From: Roseiarcus sp963784805
GTDB taxonomy: Bacteria; Pseudomonadota; Alphaproteobacteria; Rhizobiales; Beijerinckiaceae
Direction of reading: 5' to 3'
Assembly: GCA_963784805.1 (NCBI GenBank)
Contig: CAWASR010000009.1
Location: 186,001-250,000 of the forward strand
DNA length: 64,000 nt
Shown: in pieces, positions 34,836-47,883 of the stretch
Position numbering within the stretch: the first letter of the stretch is position 1
How the letters are laid out: every line of letters starts with the position of its first letter
Notes under the pieces: generated by a model
Seen by the model: only the letters and a program-made list of their open reading frames with translations
Told to the model about the DNA's origin: nothing
Database searches by the model: none
Position numbers and translations under genes: made by a program

Positions 34836-35162
34836 GTGAAAGACGAACCGACCAACGCCCGCAAATCTTTCGGCGACATTGCGCCTCATCTCGCCGAGAT
34901 CACCGACAAGGTGCTGTTCGGCGACGTGTGGGCGAATCCGGCGCTCTCGCCGCGCGACCGTAGCCTCGTTACGATCACCAGCCTGACCTCGCTCTACCGC
35001 ATCAACGAGTTGCCGTTCCATCTGAAGCGCGCGTTGGAGAACGGCGTCACGCGCGAGGAGATCGTCGCCGCGATCACCCAACTAGCCTTCTATGCGGGCT
35101 GGCCGCCCGCGATGACGGCGTTGCAGATCGCACGCAAGGTCTTCGAGGACGTTGCGCCATGA
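34836..35162 (+). CDS. Carboxymuconolactone decarboxylase family protein
   Basis: 108 residues from GTG 34836, preceded by a strong GGAAAGGAG site. Family pattern: RKSFGDIAPHLAEITDKVLF, LSPRDRSLVTITSLTSLYR, and TREEIVAAITQLAFYAGWP. The usual CxxC redox pair of AhpD-type members is absent, so it is closer to the decarboxylase-like branch. It overlaps the next gene by ATGA. Confidence 0.9.
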   Translation: MKDEPTNARKSFGDIAPHLAEITDKVLFGDVWANPALSPRDRSLVTITSLTSLYRINELPFHLKRALENGVTREEIVAAITQLAFYAGWPPAMTALQIARKVFEDVAP

Positions 35163-35539
35163 TCGCCTGGGATCACGCCGAGCTGAAGCGGATCGCGCAA
35201 GCCGACGATCTGCACATCGCCCCGCTCCGGGACGATGGCAAAACCTACGGCACGCCGACATGGATCTGGTCGGTTGCCGTCGACGGCGAACTCTACGTGC
35301 GCGCCTATAATGGTCGAAACTCCCGCCGGCATAAGGCCGCGCTGCGGCAAAAGGTGGGGAGCATCACGGCGGCAGGGATGACGAAGGAGGTCGCCTTTGC
35401 GCCGGTCGAGGGGCCGATCAACGACCGCATCGACGCGGCTTATCGCGCGAAGTACCGCGACAGCCCTTATCTCGCGCCGATGATCGGCGAGCTCGCCTGT
35501 TCGGCGACGATGAAGATCACGCCCCGCGAATTCGCATAA
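35159..35539 (+). CDS. DUF2255 family protein
   Basis: 126 residues. Typical DUF2255 layout: DDLHIAPLRDDGKTYGTPTW, then WSVAVDGELYVRAYNGRNSR, and INDRIDAAYRAKYRDSPYLAP. It looks like a small split-barrel (flavin/F420-type) protein, but the cofactor is not known. ATGA overlap with the preceding gene indicates coupling within the cassette. Confidence 0.85.
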   Translation: MIAWDHAELKRIAQADDLHIAPLRDDGKTYGTPTWIWSVAVDGELYVRAYNGRNSRRHKAALRQKVGSITAAGMTKEVAFAPVEGPINDRIDAAYRAKYRDSPYLAPMIGELACSATMKITPREFA

Positions 35540-35568
35540 GCTGGCACGGTTCGAAGCGGAGAAAACTC

Positions 35569-35811
35569 ATGCCGCACGTTATCGTCAAAATGTATGCCGG
35601 TCGCTCGGAGGAGCAGAAGCAGAAACTCGCGGAGGCCGTGACGAAGGCCGTCATGGCGGTCATGGGGAACGGCGAGGGCTCGGTCTCGGTCAGCGTCGAG
35701 GATGTCCCGCCGTCCGATTGGACCGAAAAGGTCTACAAGCCGGATATCGAGAACGGCTCCGGCAAACTCTACAAGCGCCCTGGCTACGGCCAGCTCGCTG
35801 ACAAAACCTAG
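35569..35811 (+). CDS. 4-oxalocrotonate tautomerase family protein
   Basis: 80 residues beginning MPHVIVKMYAGRSEEQKQKL. After removal of Met, Pro1 is the catalytic base of this family. The C-terminal half (GSVSVSVEDVPPSDWTEKVY) is typical of longer tautomerase subunits. It is 10 bases upstream of the aldo/keto reductase gene. Confidence 0.92.
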   Translation: MPHVIVKMYAGRSEEQKQKLAEAVTKAVMAVMGNGEGSVSVSVEDVPPSDWTEKVYKPDIENGSGKLYKRPGYGQLADKT

Positions 35812-35821
35812 GAGGTTCACG

Positions 35822-36811
35822 ATGGAAAAGCGCAAGCTCGGACAAGGGCTGGAAGTCTCGGCGATGTCTCTCGGCGCGATGGGCTACGGGAAGTCGCGCG
35901 AAATTCCCGACCGCGCCGAAATGATCGCGCTCCTGCGCAAAGCCGTTGATCTCGGCATGGATTTCTTCGACACCGCCGAAACCTACGGCCCCTGGACGAA
36001 CGAGATCATGGTCGGCGAAGCCTTTCGCGGCATTCGCGACAAGGTGAAGATCGCCACAAAATTCGGCTGGGACATTGACCAAGACACCGGGAAGCACCGG
36101 GGCGGTGTCAACAGCAAACCGACGCAGATACGGCGGTCCGTGGAGGGCAGCCTGAAGCGCCTCGGCGTCGATCACATCGATCTCTACTATCAGCACCGCG
36201 TCGATCCCGACGTGCCGATGGAAGACGTCGCAGGCGTCGTGAAGGACCTGATCGCGCAAGGCAAGGTTCGCTATTTCGGCCTGTCGGAGGCGGGCGCGCA
36301 ATCTATCCGCCGCGCGCACGTCGTGCAGCCGGTCGCCGCGCTGCAAAGCGAGTATTCGCTGTGGACGCGCGAGCCGGAAGACGAAATTCTGCCGACGCTC
36401 GAAGAACTCGGCGTTGGCATGGTCCCGTTCAGCCCGCTCGGCAAGGGCTTTCTCACCGGCACGATCAACGCCGCGATCGCATTCAACGAACGCGACATCC
36501 GGCGGACGATCCCGCGCTTCGCTCCCGAGGCCCAAGACGCCAATCAACGGCTCGTCGATCTCGTTCGCAAGATCGGCGAACGGCACAGCGCGACGCCCGC
36601 GCAAGTCGCGCTGGCTTGGCTGCTCGCGCAGAAGCCCTGGATTGCGCCGTTGTTCGGCACGCGCAAGCTTGAGCGGTTCGAGGAGAATATCGGCGCCCTA
36701 CGTGTGAAGCTGAGCACGGAAGACTTGTCGGAACTGAACGAAAGTCGGGCGACCATGCCGGTTTTTGGAGATCGCTACCCGGACGAGCACATGCGGCGCG
36801 TGGGGCTCTGA
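35822..36811 (+). CDS. Aldo/keto reductase
   Basis: 329 residues from ATG 35822, preceded by AGGAGGTTCACG. NADPH-dependent carbonyl reductase of the AKR superfamily (YhdN/AKR13-like). Catalytic tetrad region: DFFDTAETYGPW with Asp and Tyr, VKIATKFGW with Lys, and LYYQHRVDPDVP with His. Near the C-terminus, VALAWLLAQKPWIAPLFGTRK is the cofactor-binding stretch. Last gene of the LysR-linked cassette. Confidence 0.94.
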   Translation: MEKRKLGQGLEVSAMSLGAMGYGKSREIPDRAEMIALLRKAVDLGMDFFDTAETYGPWTNEIMVGEAFRGIRDKVKIATKFGWDIDQDTGKHRGGVNSKPTQIRRSVEGSLKRLGVDHIDLYYQHRVDPDVPMEDVAGVVKDLIAQGKVRYFGLSEAGAQSIRRAHVVQPVAALQSEYSLWTREPEDEILPTLEELGVGMVPFSPLGKGFLTGTINAAIAFNERDIRRTIPRFAPEAQDANQRLVDLVRKIGERHSATPAQVALAWLLAQKPWIAPLFGTRKLERFEENIGALRVKLSTEDLSELNESRATMPVFGDRYPDEHMRRVGL

Positions 36812-37004
36812 AATGCAGTCGGCAATCGGCAAGATGCAGGCGACTGCTCATTCGAACTCACGCGGAACCGCCGCTTCGGGCGGACACTGCGCCTACAGTC
36901 TCGGGTCTGCAACGCCTGCTGTCCCACCCCTTCCCGCCGTTCAGCCAACGTTCGCTTCCCGCCCTTAGCGACATTCCCAGTCGGGCGCCAAACGTTTGAT
37001 TTGA

Positions 37005-37247
37005 ACCACTGGCGCCGCCGCAGACGCCCGGATCAAGCGCGGCATTGCCGCAGATCCCGACGCGGCGCCCGATCAGTCCGAGCCAGTCGCGGGCGCCGTC
37101 AGTCGGGTGGGCCGCCCGCCGAAACCCGACCGCAAGGTCTCGGTGAGGCTTCGGCTCGACCGCGACGTGGCCCCGCGGTTCAAGGCGACCGGCGCGGGCT
37201 GGCGGACGCGCATCGACGCGGCGCTGAGGAAGTTCGGCGCGCGCTGA
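37005..37247 (+). pseudogene. BrnA-family antitoxin remnant
   Basis: An 80-codon open stretch with no start codon: an in-frame TGA at 37002-37004 stands directly before it. Its translation ends with GRPPKPDRKVSVRLRLDRDV and FKATGAGWRTRIDAALRKFG, the characteristic C-terminus of BrnA antitoxins (ribbon-helix-helix). The N-terminal part and the BrnT toxin are missing. It flanks the redox cassette opposite the HicB-type remnant. Confidence 0.75.
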
Positions 37248-37371
37248 TCTTCGCGCCCGAGCAATTCCGCCGCCTTGCTTCCGCTGCCGCGGAACATATA
37301 TCGGAGAGGTCCGTTGGAATGTGCGGCGTCGCCGGGCGCCTTAGCCGCAAGGCCCGCCGCGGAGCGATCAA

Positions 37372-37563
37372 ATGACAGACGACGCCAAGAAGCCGCCGCG
37401 CCGAACGCGCGCAATGTCCGAGGAGATGCTCGACGAGGCGATTGAGGAATCCTTCCCCGCCAGCGACCCGCTGTCCACCAACCCGTCTTTCATTGGCGGT
37501 CCGGAGCGTTCGCCGGCGCGCGAAGCGTCAAAGCCGCGCCGGCGAACGGCGCGGCGGGGCTGA
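37372..37563 (+). CDS. Small conserved hypothetical protein (EESFPASDP motif)
   Basis: 63 residues. MSEEMLDEAIEESFPASDPL carries the EESFPASDP motif shared by many tiny proteins of unknown role in proteobacteria; the remainder is basic and disordered (SKPRRRTARRG). It starts 124 bases after the BrnA remnant. No function can be assigned. Confidence 0.7.
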   Translation: MTDDAKKPPRRTRAMSEEMLDEAIEESFPASDPLSTNPSFIGGPERSPAREASKPRRRTARRG

Positions 37564-37639
37564 TCGCCGGGACGGTTTCGGGGCGGATCGGCGGCGCGCC
37601 CCTATCGTCCGCGGAATAGCTTAGTCGTTTCAGTGGCTT

Positions 37640-37931
37640 AAATTTTCTTCTTTCGAAAAATCGGAAGTCATGTTATGCTTGATCTTTGGTTGCATTGGCC
37701 AAAGGAGCCGGGATGTCGGATGGGCGGCGGACGATGGGGACGGGTCGCGCGAACGCCTCGAATGCGGGGATCGCGCGGCACGAGAATGTTTTTTGATTTG
37801 GAATCGCGCTTAACCCCTTGCAAAGCCCCAATTCGCGGAAGAGAAATCCTTTCTTTTCCTTCCCTTTTATTTTCGTTGGCTTCCTCCTTTATTTTCTTTT
37901 GCTTCCAATTTTGCTTTCGTTAGCTTCCCCT
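37640..37931. repeat. Dispersed non-coding element, copy A (between convergent genes)
   Basis: Gene-free stretch between the 63-residue gene and acyP, whose 3' ends face each other. Three parts are shared with 59605-59850: a head with ATTTTCTTC then TGTTATG (37642-37677), a core with GATTTGGAATCGCGC...TCGCGGAAGAGAAATC (37795-37848), and a pyrimidine-rich tail of degenerate units of about 20-22 nt ending in GCTT (37862-37931). The remainder to 38020 holds nothing I recognise. The function is unknown; the position suggests a bidirectional terminator or a mobile non-coding repeat. Confidence 0.55.
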
Positions 37932-38020
37932 TGGCTTGCAAAGTTTGCCCTGGGCCCAGCCGGCCGGCCGGTCCCGCCTGGGGCTTGAGGTCGGCCGCCC
38001 GCTGATCAGGGCCCGCCGCC

Positions 38021-38320
38021 TTACCGCGTCGGCCGGATGACGAAGGTCCCGCTTCCGGCGCCGGCGGGATCGTCGGCCTCGGCGAGGCTGAGCCGCGTGA
38101 CCTCCGCCCCGCGCGGGCCGCGCCGCATCGCGGCGATCATCGCCTCGACGTCGGCGGCCGCGCCCTGAACCAGCGCCTCGACTGCGCCGTCCGACCGGTT
38201 GCGCACCCAGCCCGAAATGTTGAGCCTCAGCGCCGCGCGCTGCGCAAAATAGCGATAGCCGACGCCCTGGACGAAGCCTTCGACGACGACCCGGCGGACG
38301 AGTTTTTCTTCTGCGGACAT
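38021..38320 (-). CDS. acyP: Acylphosphatase
   Basis: 99 residues; hydrolyses acyl phosphates. The phosphate loop GFVQGVGYRYFAQRAA with its catalytic arginine and the catalytic asparagine in GWVRNRSDGAVEAL are both present, and length is normal. Start at ATG 38320. It is divergent from thrS, 130 bases apart. Confidence 0.95.
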   Translation of the reverse strand: MSAEEKLVRRVVVEGFVQGVGYRYFAQRAALRLNISGWVRNRSDGAVEALVQGAAADVEAMIAAMRRGPRGAEVTRLSLAEADDPAGAGSGTFVIRPTR

Positions 38321-38450
38321 CGCGAGCGCTCATAGCATGGGAGCGCGCGGGACCGAACGGCGGCATTGCTCCCCGCGCCCCGCTTGTCTATAGCCTCGCT
38401 CGATCGCTTACGCCGATTGGTATCGGCGAGTGAGCTTTTTAGGAGCCTCG

Positions 38451-40409
<1,959 letters not shown>

Positions 40410-40510
40410 GCCGCCGGCGCCCCGAGACGGTCGCCGATCTTGACTACGGCGCTTTATTTTGGCCGGCAAAAGCTCCATCATGTATGTTTGAATGAGGAGC
40501 GACGATTTCC

Positions 40511-41981
40511 ATGGATAGGAATCCGGCCGAGGCCCGCCATTCGCTGCGCTTCCGTTTCCGCGGCGCCGAGGTGGCGCTCGACCGTTTCTCGCCGCGCGCG
40601 ACCGTTCTCGACTGGCTGCGCGAGGAAGCGAGGGCGACGGGGACGAAGGAGGGCTGCGCGGAAGGCGATTGCGGCGCCTGCACGGTGGCGCTGGCGCGGC
40701 TGCGCCACGGCGCGCTGGTCTACGAGGCGGTCAATGCCTGCATTCTGCTGCTTGGCCAGCTCGACGGCGCCGAGTTGATCACGATCGAGGACCTCGCCGA
40801 CGGCGGGACGCTCCATCCCGTGCAGCAGGCGATGGTCGACCATCATGGCTCGCAATGCGGCTTTTGCACGCCGGGCATCGTGATGAGCCTGTTCGTCGCC
40901 TATCATTCCGGCGCGCCGGCCACCTATTCCAGCCTTTGCGATCAGCTCGCCGGCAATCTCTGCCGATGCACCGGGTATCGCCCGATTCTGACAGCGGCGC
41001 TGGAGACTTGCGACGGCGCGCCCAAGGACCGGTTCGCGGCGACGGCGCAGGAGCGGGCCGCCGCGCTCGCCGCGCTCGCCGACGGTCGGGACGTGTTCGT
41101 CGGCGACGATGCGTCGTTCTTCGCCGCGCCAGCGAACCTCGGTTCGCTCGCCGCGCTCTATGCCCGCTTTCCCGACGCGACGCTCGTCGCCGGGGCGACC
41201 GACGTCGGGCTCTGGATCACCAAGCAGCTGCGCGACTTGAAGCGGATCATATGGCTCGGCGCGGTTGCGGGGTTGGACGCCGTCAGCGAAGGCGGCGACG
41301 GGGCCTTGTCGATCGGCGCGGGCGTGACGCTGGCGGAAGCCACGCCGCTGCTTGGCGAGATCCATCCCGACCTCAGCGAGCTGATGCGCCGGTTCGGCTC
41401 GGTTCAGGTGCGCGCGAGCGGGACCGTGGGCGGCAATATCGCCAACGGGTCGCCGATCGGCGACATCGCGCCCGCATTGATTGCGCTCGGCGGCAAGGTC
41501 ATCTTGCGCAGGGGCGGCGAGACCCGCGCCCTGCCGCTTGAGGACTTCTTCATCGACTACGGCAGGCAGGACCGCGGGCCAGGCGAGTTCGTGCTCGCTG
41601 TCGAGGCGCCGCGGCTCGACGCCGGTCAGCACTACCGCGCCTTCAAAGTGTCGAAGCGCTTCGACGAGGACATTTCCGCGGTCATGCTCGCCGCGCGCAT
41701 CGGCCTCGAAGGCCGAAGGATCGTCGGCGCGCGCATCGCCTGCGGCGGCATGGCGGCGACGCCGAAGCGCGCCGCAAGCGCGGAACAGGCGCTGATCGGC
41801 GCAAGCCTCGACGATCCCGCGAGCTGGCGCGTGGCGCTTGCGGCGCTCTCGCGCGATTTCACTCCTTTGACCGACCAGCGCGCGAGCGCGGCCTATCGGA
41901 TGACGGTTGCGGCCAATCTGCTCGAAAAGGCCGTGCTCGAGATTTCCGGCGCGAGCGCGCCAACCCGGATCGGAATGCTCG

Positions 41982-41995
<14 letters not shown>
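40511..41995 (+). CDS. xdhA: Xanthine dehydrogenase small subunit (2Fe-2S and FAD)
   Basis: 494 residues. The N-terminal ferredoxin-like domain has [2Fe-2S] ligands C49, C54, C57 and C77; the second cluster lies in HHGSQCGFCTPGIVMSL and NLCRCTGYRPIL. The FAD domain contains LVAGATDVGLWITKQL and ASGTVGGNIANGSPIGD. This is the small subunit of bacterial XDH, oxidising hypoxanthine and xanthine with NAD. It overlaps xdhB by 14 bases. Confidence 0.94.
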
Positions 41996-44303
<2,308 letters not shown>

Positions 44304-44314
44304 GCGCGGACGTC

Positions 44315-45289
44315 ATGTTGGCCTTTCGCCGTCTCATCGATGCGATCGAAGCCGAAGGTTCGGCGGCGCTGGTGACGCTGGCCCGGGTCGAGGGATCGAG
44401 CCCGCGCGAATCGGGCGCGCGCATGGTCGTCAGGGCGTCGGGAGGATTTCACGGCACGATCGGCGGCGGGGCGCTCGAATGGGCGGCGCTGAGCGCGGCC
44501 CAGGCGGCGCTGCGGGACGGGCGCGGCCCGGCCGCCCGCCGCTCGCTGGCGCTGGGGCCCGAGCTCGCGCAATGTTGCGGCGGGCGCGTCGAATGGCGGA
44601 TCGAGACCTTCGACCGGCGCGACCTCGCCGATCTGGAGCCGATCGCGGGCGCGGAGAGCGGAGGCCCGGCGACGCTGGGCGCCCATTTAGGCCCGGACGG
44701 CCGGGTCGAACGGAATCTTACGGCCGAACAGCGTGGGGAGGGCCTGACGGCGATCCTGCCGGCCGCCGCCGATTGGATCGAGCCGCTCGGGGAAAGCGCA
44801 CGGTCGGTTTACCTCTTCGGCGCCGGCCATGTCGGGCGGGCGCTGGCGCTGGCGCTCGCCCCGTTGCCGTTTGCGGTTCGCTGGATCGATCCGCGGCGCG
44901 AGGCCTTCCCCGCCTACGCGCCCGCCAACGTCGCGCTGATTCATGCGGTTGAGCCGACGGCCGAACTCGCGCATGCGCCCGACGGCGCGCTGATCGTCGT
45001 GATGACCCACTCGCACGCAATCGATCTCGAAATCGTCGCCGAGGCGCTGCGCTCGGAGCGTTTCGGCTATGTCGGCCTGATCGGCTCGGCGACCAAGCGC
45101 GCGAGATTTGTGAGCCAGATGCGCTCGGCCGGGCTATCGGAGGCCCAGCTGGCGAATCTGGTTTGTCCGATCGGCGTCACTGGGGTCGAGGGCAAGGATC
45201 CGGCGGTGATCGCCGCTTCGACCGCGGCGCAGATGTTGATCGTCAGCGAGCTTTTGGCGGCGGAGGGGCTCAGCCGCCCCGCGCGTTGA
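44315..45289 (+). CDS. xdhC: Xanthine dehydrogenase accessory protein XdhC
   Basis: Binds and sulfurates the molybdenum cofactor before it is inserted into XdhB. 324 residues from ATG 44315; a TTG at 44300 overlapping the xdhB stop is possible. N-terminal motif VEGSSPRESGARMVV with GTIGGGALEW, and a C-terminal Rossmann domain with YLFGAGHVGRALALAL. It ends convergently with the aldolase-like gene, their ends overlapping by 20 bases (45270-45289). Confidence 0.94.
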   Translation: MLAFRRLIDAIEAEGSAALVTLARVEGSSPRESGARMVVRASGGFHGTIGGGALEWAALSAAQAALRDGRGPAARRSLALGPELAQCCGGRVEWRIETFDRRDLADLEPIAGAESGGPATLGAHLGPDGRVERNLTAEQRGEGLTAILPAAADWIEPLGESARSVYLFGAGHVGRALALALAPLPFAVRWIDPRREAFPAYAPANVALIHAVEPTAELAHAPDGALIVVMTHSHAIDLEIVAEALRSERFGYVGLIGSATKRARFVSQMRSAGLSEAQLANLVCPIGVTGVEGKDPAVIAASTAAQMLIVSELLAAEGLSRPAR

Positions 45290-46049
45290 CGGCGCTGGCC
45301 TTGCGACGCGGCGATTTCTTTTTCGCCCCGCGTTTGCTCGCCGTCCGCTTGCGCTTGGCGGGCGTCTTGGCCTTCGTCCTGATGATCGCCGTCACCCGCG
45401 CCTCGATGTCGGCGCTATTGGCTTTCAACCGCTCCGCGATCCGTCCGACTTCCTCGTCCGAGAGGACGGCCGGCCGGCCAAAGGAAAGGGCGATCGCATA
45501 TAGCCTGGCCAGATTCTCCAGTTCGCTCGCACGAGCAAGCGCCGCCGCCAGCGAGCCGCCGGTGGTGAGCGCGCCATAATTTCCCAACAGCACCGCATGG
45601 CCTTGTCGCAGCCCTTCGAGCGCCAGGACCGCGAGCTCCTTGGTGCCGAAGGGGGCGTAGTTGGCGCAGCGGATGACCGGACTTCCGAACAACGCGATGG
45701 TCGAATGCACGGCCGGGATGGATTTGTGCGCCATCGCCAGCGCCGTCGCATAGGGCGATTGAAATCGCACGACGGCGCCGACGTCAGGGCGGGCGCGCGC
45801 TATGTCGAGGTGGATGCGCCATTCGTTCGACGGTTTCATCGGCCCCTTCCAGGCGCCGTATTCGCCGCCGAGCGGCATCAGCGCGATCATCGCGGGCCGC
45901 AGGATTGAATATTGCGCGCGGTTCGGCGTGATGAGGATGGATTCGGCCGAACGCGCCGAGATGTCGATGACGAGATCGCCGCCAAACCCGGCCTCGACCA
46001 TCCGCGCCCCATGGGCGATGATCGACTCGCGCAGCGCCTTTTCCGTCAT
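45270..46049 (-). CDS. Class II aldolase/adducin-fold protein lacking zinc ligands, with basic tail
   Basis: 259 residues from ATG 46049; longer in-frame starts give an unrelated N-terminus. The fold is clear: SNEWRIHLDIARARPDVGAV, SPYATALAMAHKSIPAVHST, FGTKELAVLALEGL and LARLYAIALSFG match L-fuculose-phosphate-aldolase relatives. The zinc histidines are replaced: the HxH pair is R95-F96-Q97, and the His of the NHG motif is Y158; only E76 remains of the catalytic set. The phosphate-binding SGN loop is also lost. The last 35 residues contain 15 Lys/Arg (KRKRTASKRGAKKKSPRRK), like histone H1 tails. Enzyme activity is unlikely; a binding role is possible. Confidence 0.85.
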   Translation of the reverse strand: MTEKALRESIIAHGARMVEAGFGGDLVIDISARSAESILITPNRAQYSILRPAMIALMPLGGEYGAWKGPMKPSNEWRIHLDIARARPDVGAVVRFQSPYATALAMAHKSIPAVHSTIALFGSPVIRCANYAPFGTKELAVLALEGLRQGHAVLLGNYGALTTGGSLAAALARASELENLARLYAIALSFGRPAVLSDEEVGRIAERLKANSADIEARVTAIIRTKAKTPAKRKRTASKRGAKKKSPRRKASAVNARGG

Positions 46050-46299
46050 GGCCACACCCGCCCGCGCCCATATCGTTTTGCGCCCGTCATAGGCGCGATC
46101 ACAAGGATTCGCCAACGAAACAATATCCGAACTATGTGGGGCCGGTCTTGCGCAAAGTCCAACGCCGGTTGCGGCGGCTGGCGGCGTTTTCGCCGATCCG
46201 GCGAATCGCGTCGGCGCGCGCGGTCGGGTAAGAATGGGGAACGCCGTCGGGTCGGCAGGACTTCGACGAGGCGACGTCGGTTTCAAGTCGAGGTTTCAG

Positions 46300-47829
46300 G
46301 TGCCGCGATCCGCTTCCGAAAATTTTTACGAACTCATAGCAAAGCGTGCAGGGAGTCCCGCCAAGCTCGCGTTGGAGACCCCCGACGCCACTGCCTTGAC
46401 TTACGGCGCGCTGATCGAGCGATCGGGGCGTGCGGCCAACGCGCTCGTCGCGCTCGGCGTCAAGCCTGGCGACCGGGTCGCCGCGCAAGTCGACAAGTCG
46501 ACCGACATGATTGTCGTCGCGCTCGCGTGTTTACGCGCCGGCGCGGCGCTGCTGCCATTGAACACCGCCTACACGCTCGCCGAGCTTGAATATTTCCTCG
46601 GCGACGCCGAGCCCGCGCTGATGCTGTGCCGACCCGACTCGCTCGCGCTGGCGCGGGCGCTCGGCGGCAAACTGGGCCTCGCCGCAGTCGAGAGCCTCGG
46701 CGTGGCGCATGACGGAACCTTCGCCGAGCGCATCGCCGACTCGCCAACCGATTTCGAGACGGTGGCGCGGGCGAGCGACGACTTGGCGGCGATCCTCTAC
46801 ACCTCCGGCACCACCGGGCGCTCGAAAGGCGCGATGCTGACGCACGAGAATCTCGCGTCGAACGCGCTGACCCTAATCGACTGCTGGCGCTTCACCGCGG
46901 CGGACCGGCTCATTCATGCGCTGCCGGTCTTCCACACCCATGGGCTTTTCGTCGCTGTCAATGTCGCGCTTCTGTCCGGCGCGACGATGATCTTCCACAG
47001 CCGCTTCGACCCGGACGCCGTGATCGCGGCCATGCCGCGGGCGACTTCGCTCATGGGCGTGCCGACCTTCTACACCCGGCTCCTCGACCATCCGGGTCTG
47101 ACGCACGGGAGTTGCGCCAACATGCGCCTGTTCGTTTCCGGCTCGGCGCCGCTGCTGGCGGAAACGCACGTCGCCTGGCGCGAGCGGACCGGCTTCGCCA
47201 TCCTCGAGCGTTACGGCATGACCGAAACCAATATGATCACGTCGAACCCCTACGAGGGAGAGCGCAGGCCAGGGACGGTGGGCTTTCCCCTGCCGGGGGT
47301 CAGCGTGCGCATCTCAGAGCCGGACAGCGGCGCGCTGGTGGCGCAGGGCGAGATCGGCGTCATCGAGGTCAAGGGACCGAACGTGTTTCGCGGCTATTGG
47401 CGGATGCCGGAGAAGACGGCGCAGGAGTTCCGTCCCGACGGCTTTTTCATCACCGGCGATTTGGGCCGCGTCGACCCGGACGGCTACATTCGCATCGTCG
47501 GCCGCGCCAAGGATCTGGTGATATCCGGCGGTTTCAACGTCTATCCGAAAGAGGTCGAGAGCGAGATCGATGCAATCGACGGCGTGCTTGAAAGCGCGGT
47601 GTTCGGCATCCCGCACGCCGACTTCGGCGAAGGGGTGACGGCGGTCGTCGTTCCTCGCCCCGGCGCTGAATTGAGCGAATCCGCGATCCTTGCCGCGTTG
47701 GGCGACCGGCTGGCGAAATTCAAGGCGCCGAAGCGGGTGTTCGTCGTCGGTTCCCTTCCGCGCAACGCGATGGGCAAGGTGCAGAAGGCCGCGCTGCGCC
47801 AGACCTACAAGGACATCTACAGTGTGTAA
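46300..47829 (+). CDS. matB: Malonyl-CoA synthetase (acyl-CoA synthetase MatB type)
   Basis: ATP-dependent ligation of malonate, or a related dicarboxylate, to CoA. 509 residues from GTG 46300, which fits the family; an ATG at 46234 would add 22 residues with no similarity. ANL-superfamily motifs: YTSGTTGRSKGAMLTH (P-loop), ERYGMTETNM, TGDLGRVDPDGYIRIVGRAK and LPRNAMGKVQKAAL with the catalytic lysine. The RYGMTETNM/GTVGFPLPGVSVR pattern points to MatB. No matA or matC is adjacent. Confidence 0.88.
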   Translation: MPRSASENFYELIAKRAGSPAKLALETPDATALTYGALIERSGRAANALVALGVKPGDRVAAQVDKSTDMIVVALACLRAGAALLPLNTAYTLAELEYFLGDAEPALMLCRPDSLALARALGGKLGLAAVESLGVAHDGTFAERIADSPTDFETVARASDDLAAILYTSGTTGRSKGAMLTHENLASNALTLIDCWRFTAADRLIHALPVFHTHGLFVAVNVALLSGATMIFHSRFDPDAVIAAMPRATSLMGVPTFYTRLLDHPGLTHGSCANMRLFVSGSAPLLAETHVAWRERTGFAILERYGMTETNMITSNPYEGERRPGTVGFPLPGVSVRISEPDSGALVAQGEIGVIEVKGPNVFRGYWRMPEKTAQEFRPDGFFITGDLGRVDPDGYIRIVGRAKDLVISGGFNVYPKEVESEIDAIDGVLESAVFGIPHADFGEGVTAVVVPRPGAELSESAILAALGDRLAKFKAPKRVFVVGSLPRNAMGKVQKAALRQTYKDIYSV

Positions 47830-47883
47830 GCGCTTTCATTGGTCGGCGCCAAGCTTTCAGCGCCGGGCGATTCGCGGCTTTCG

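Noticed and set aside
36812..37001. Short open frames after the aldo/keto reductase
   Set aside because: No recognisable similarity and no ribosome site. The sequence looks like decayed repeat or border DNA of the cassette, but no second copy could be shown.
37001..37375. Open frame overlapping the BrnA remnant
   Set aside because: It is in a different frame from the BrnA-like codons and gives an Arg-rich sequence without similarity.
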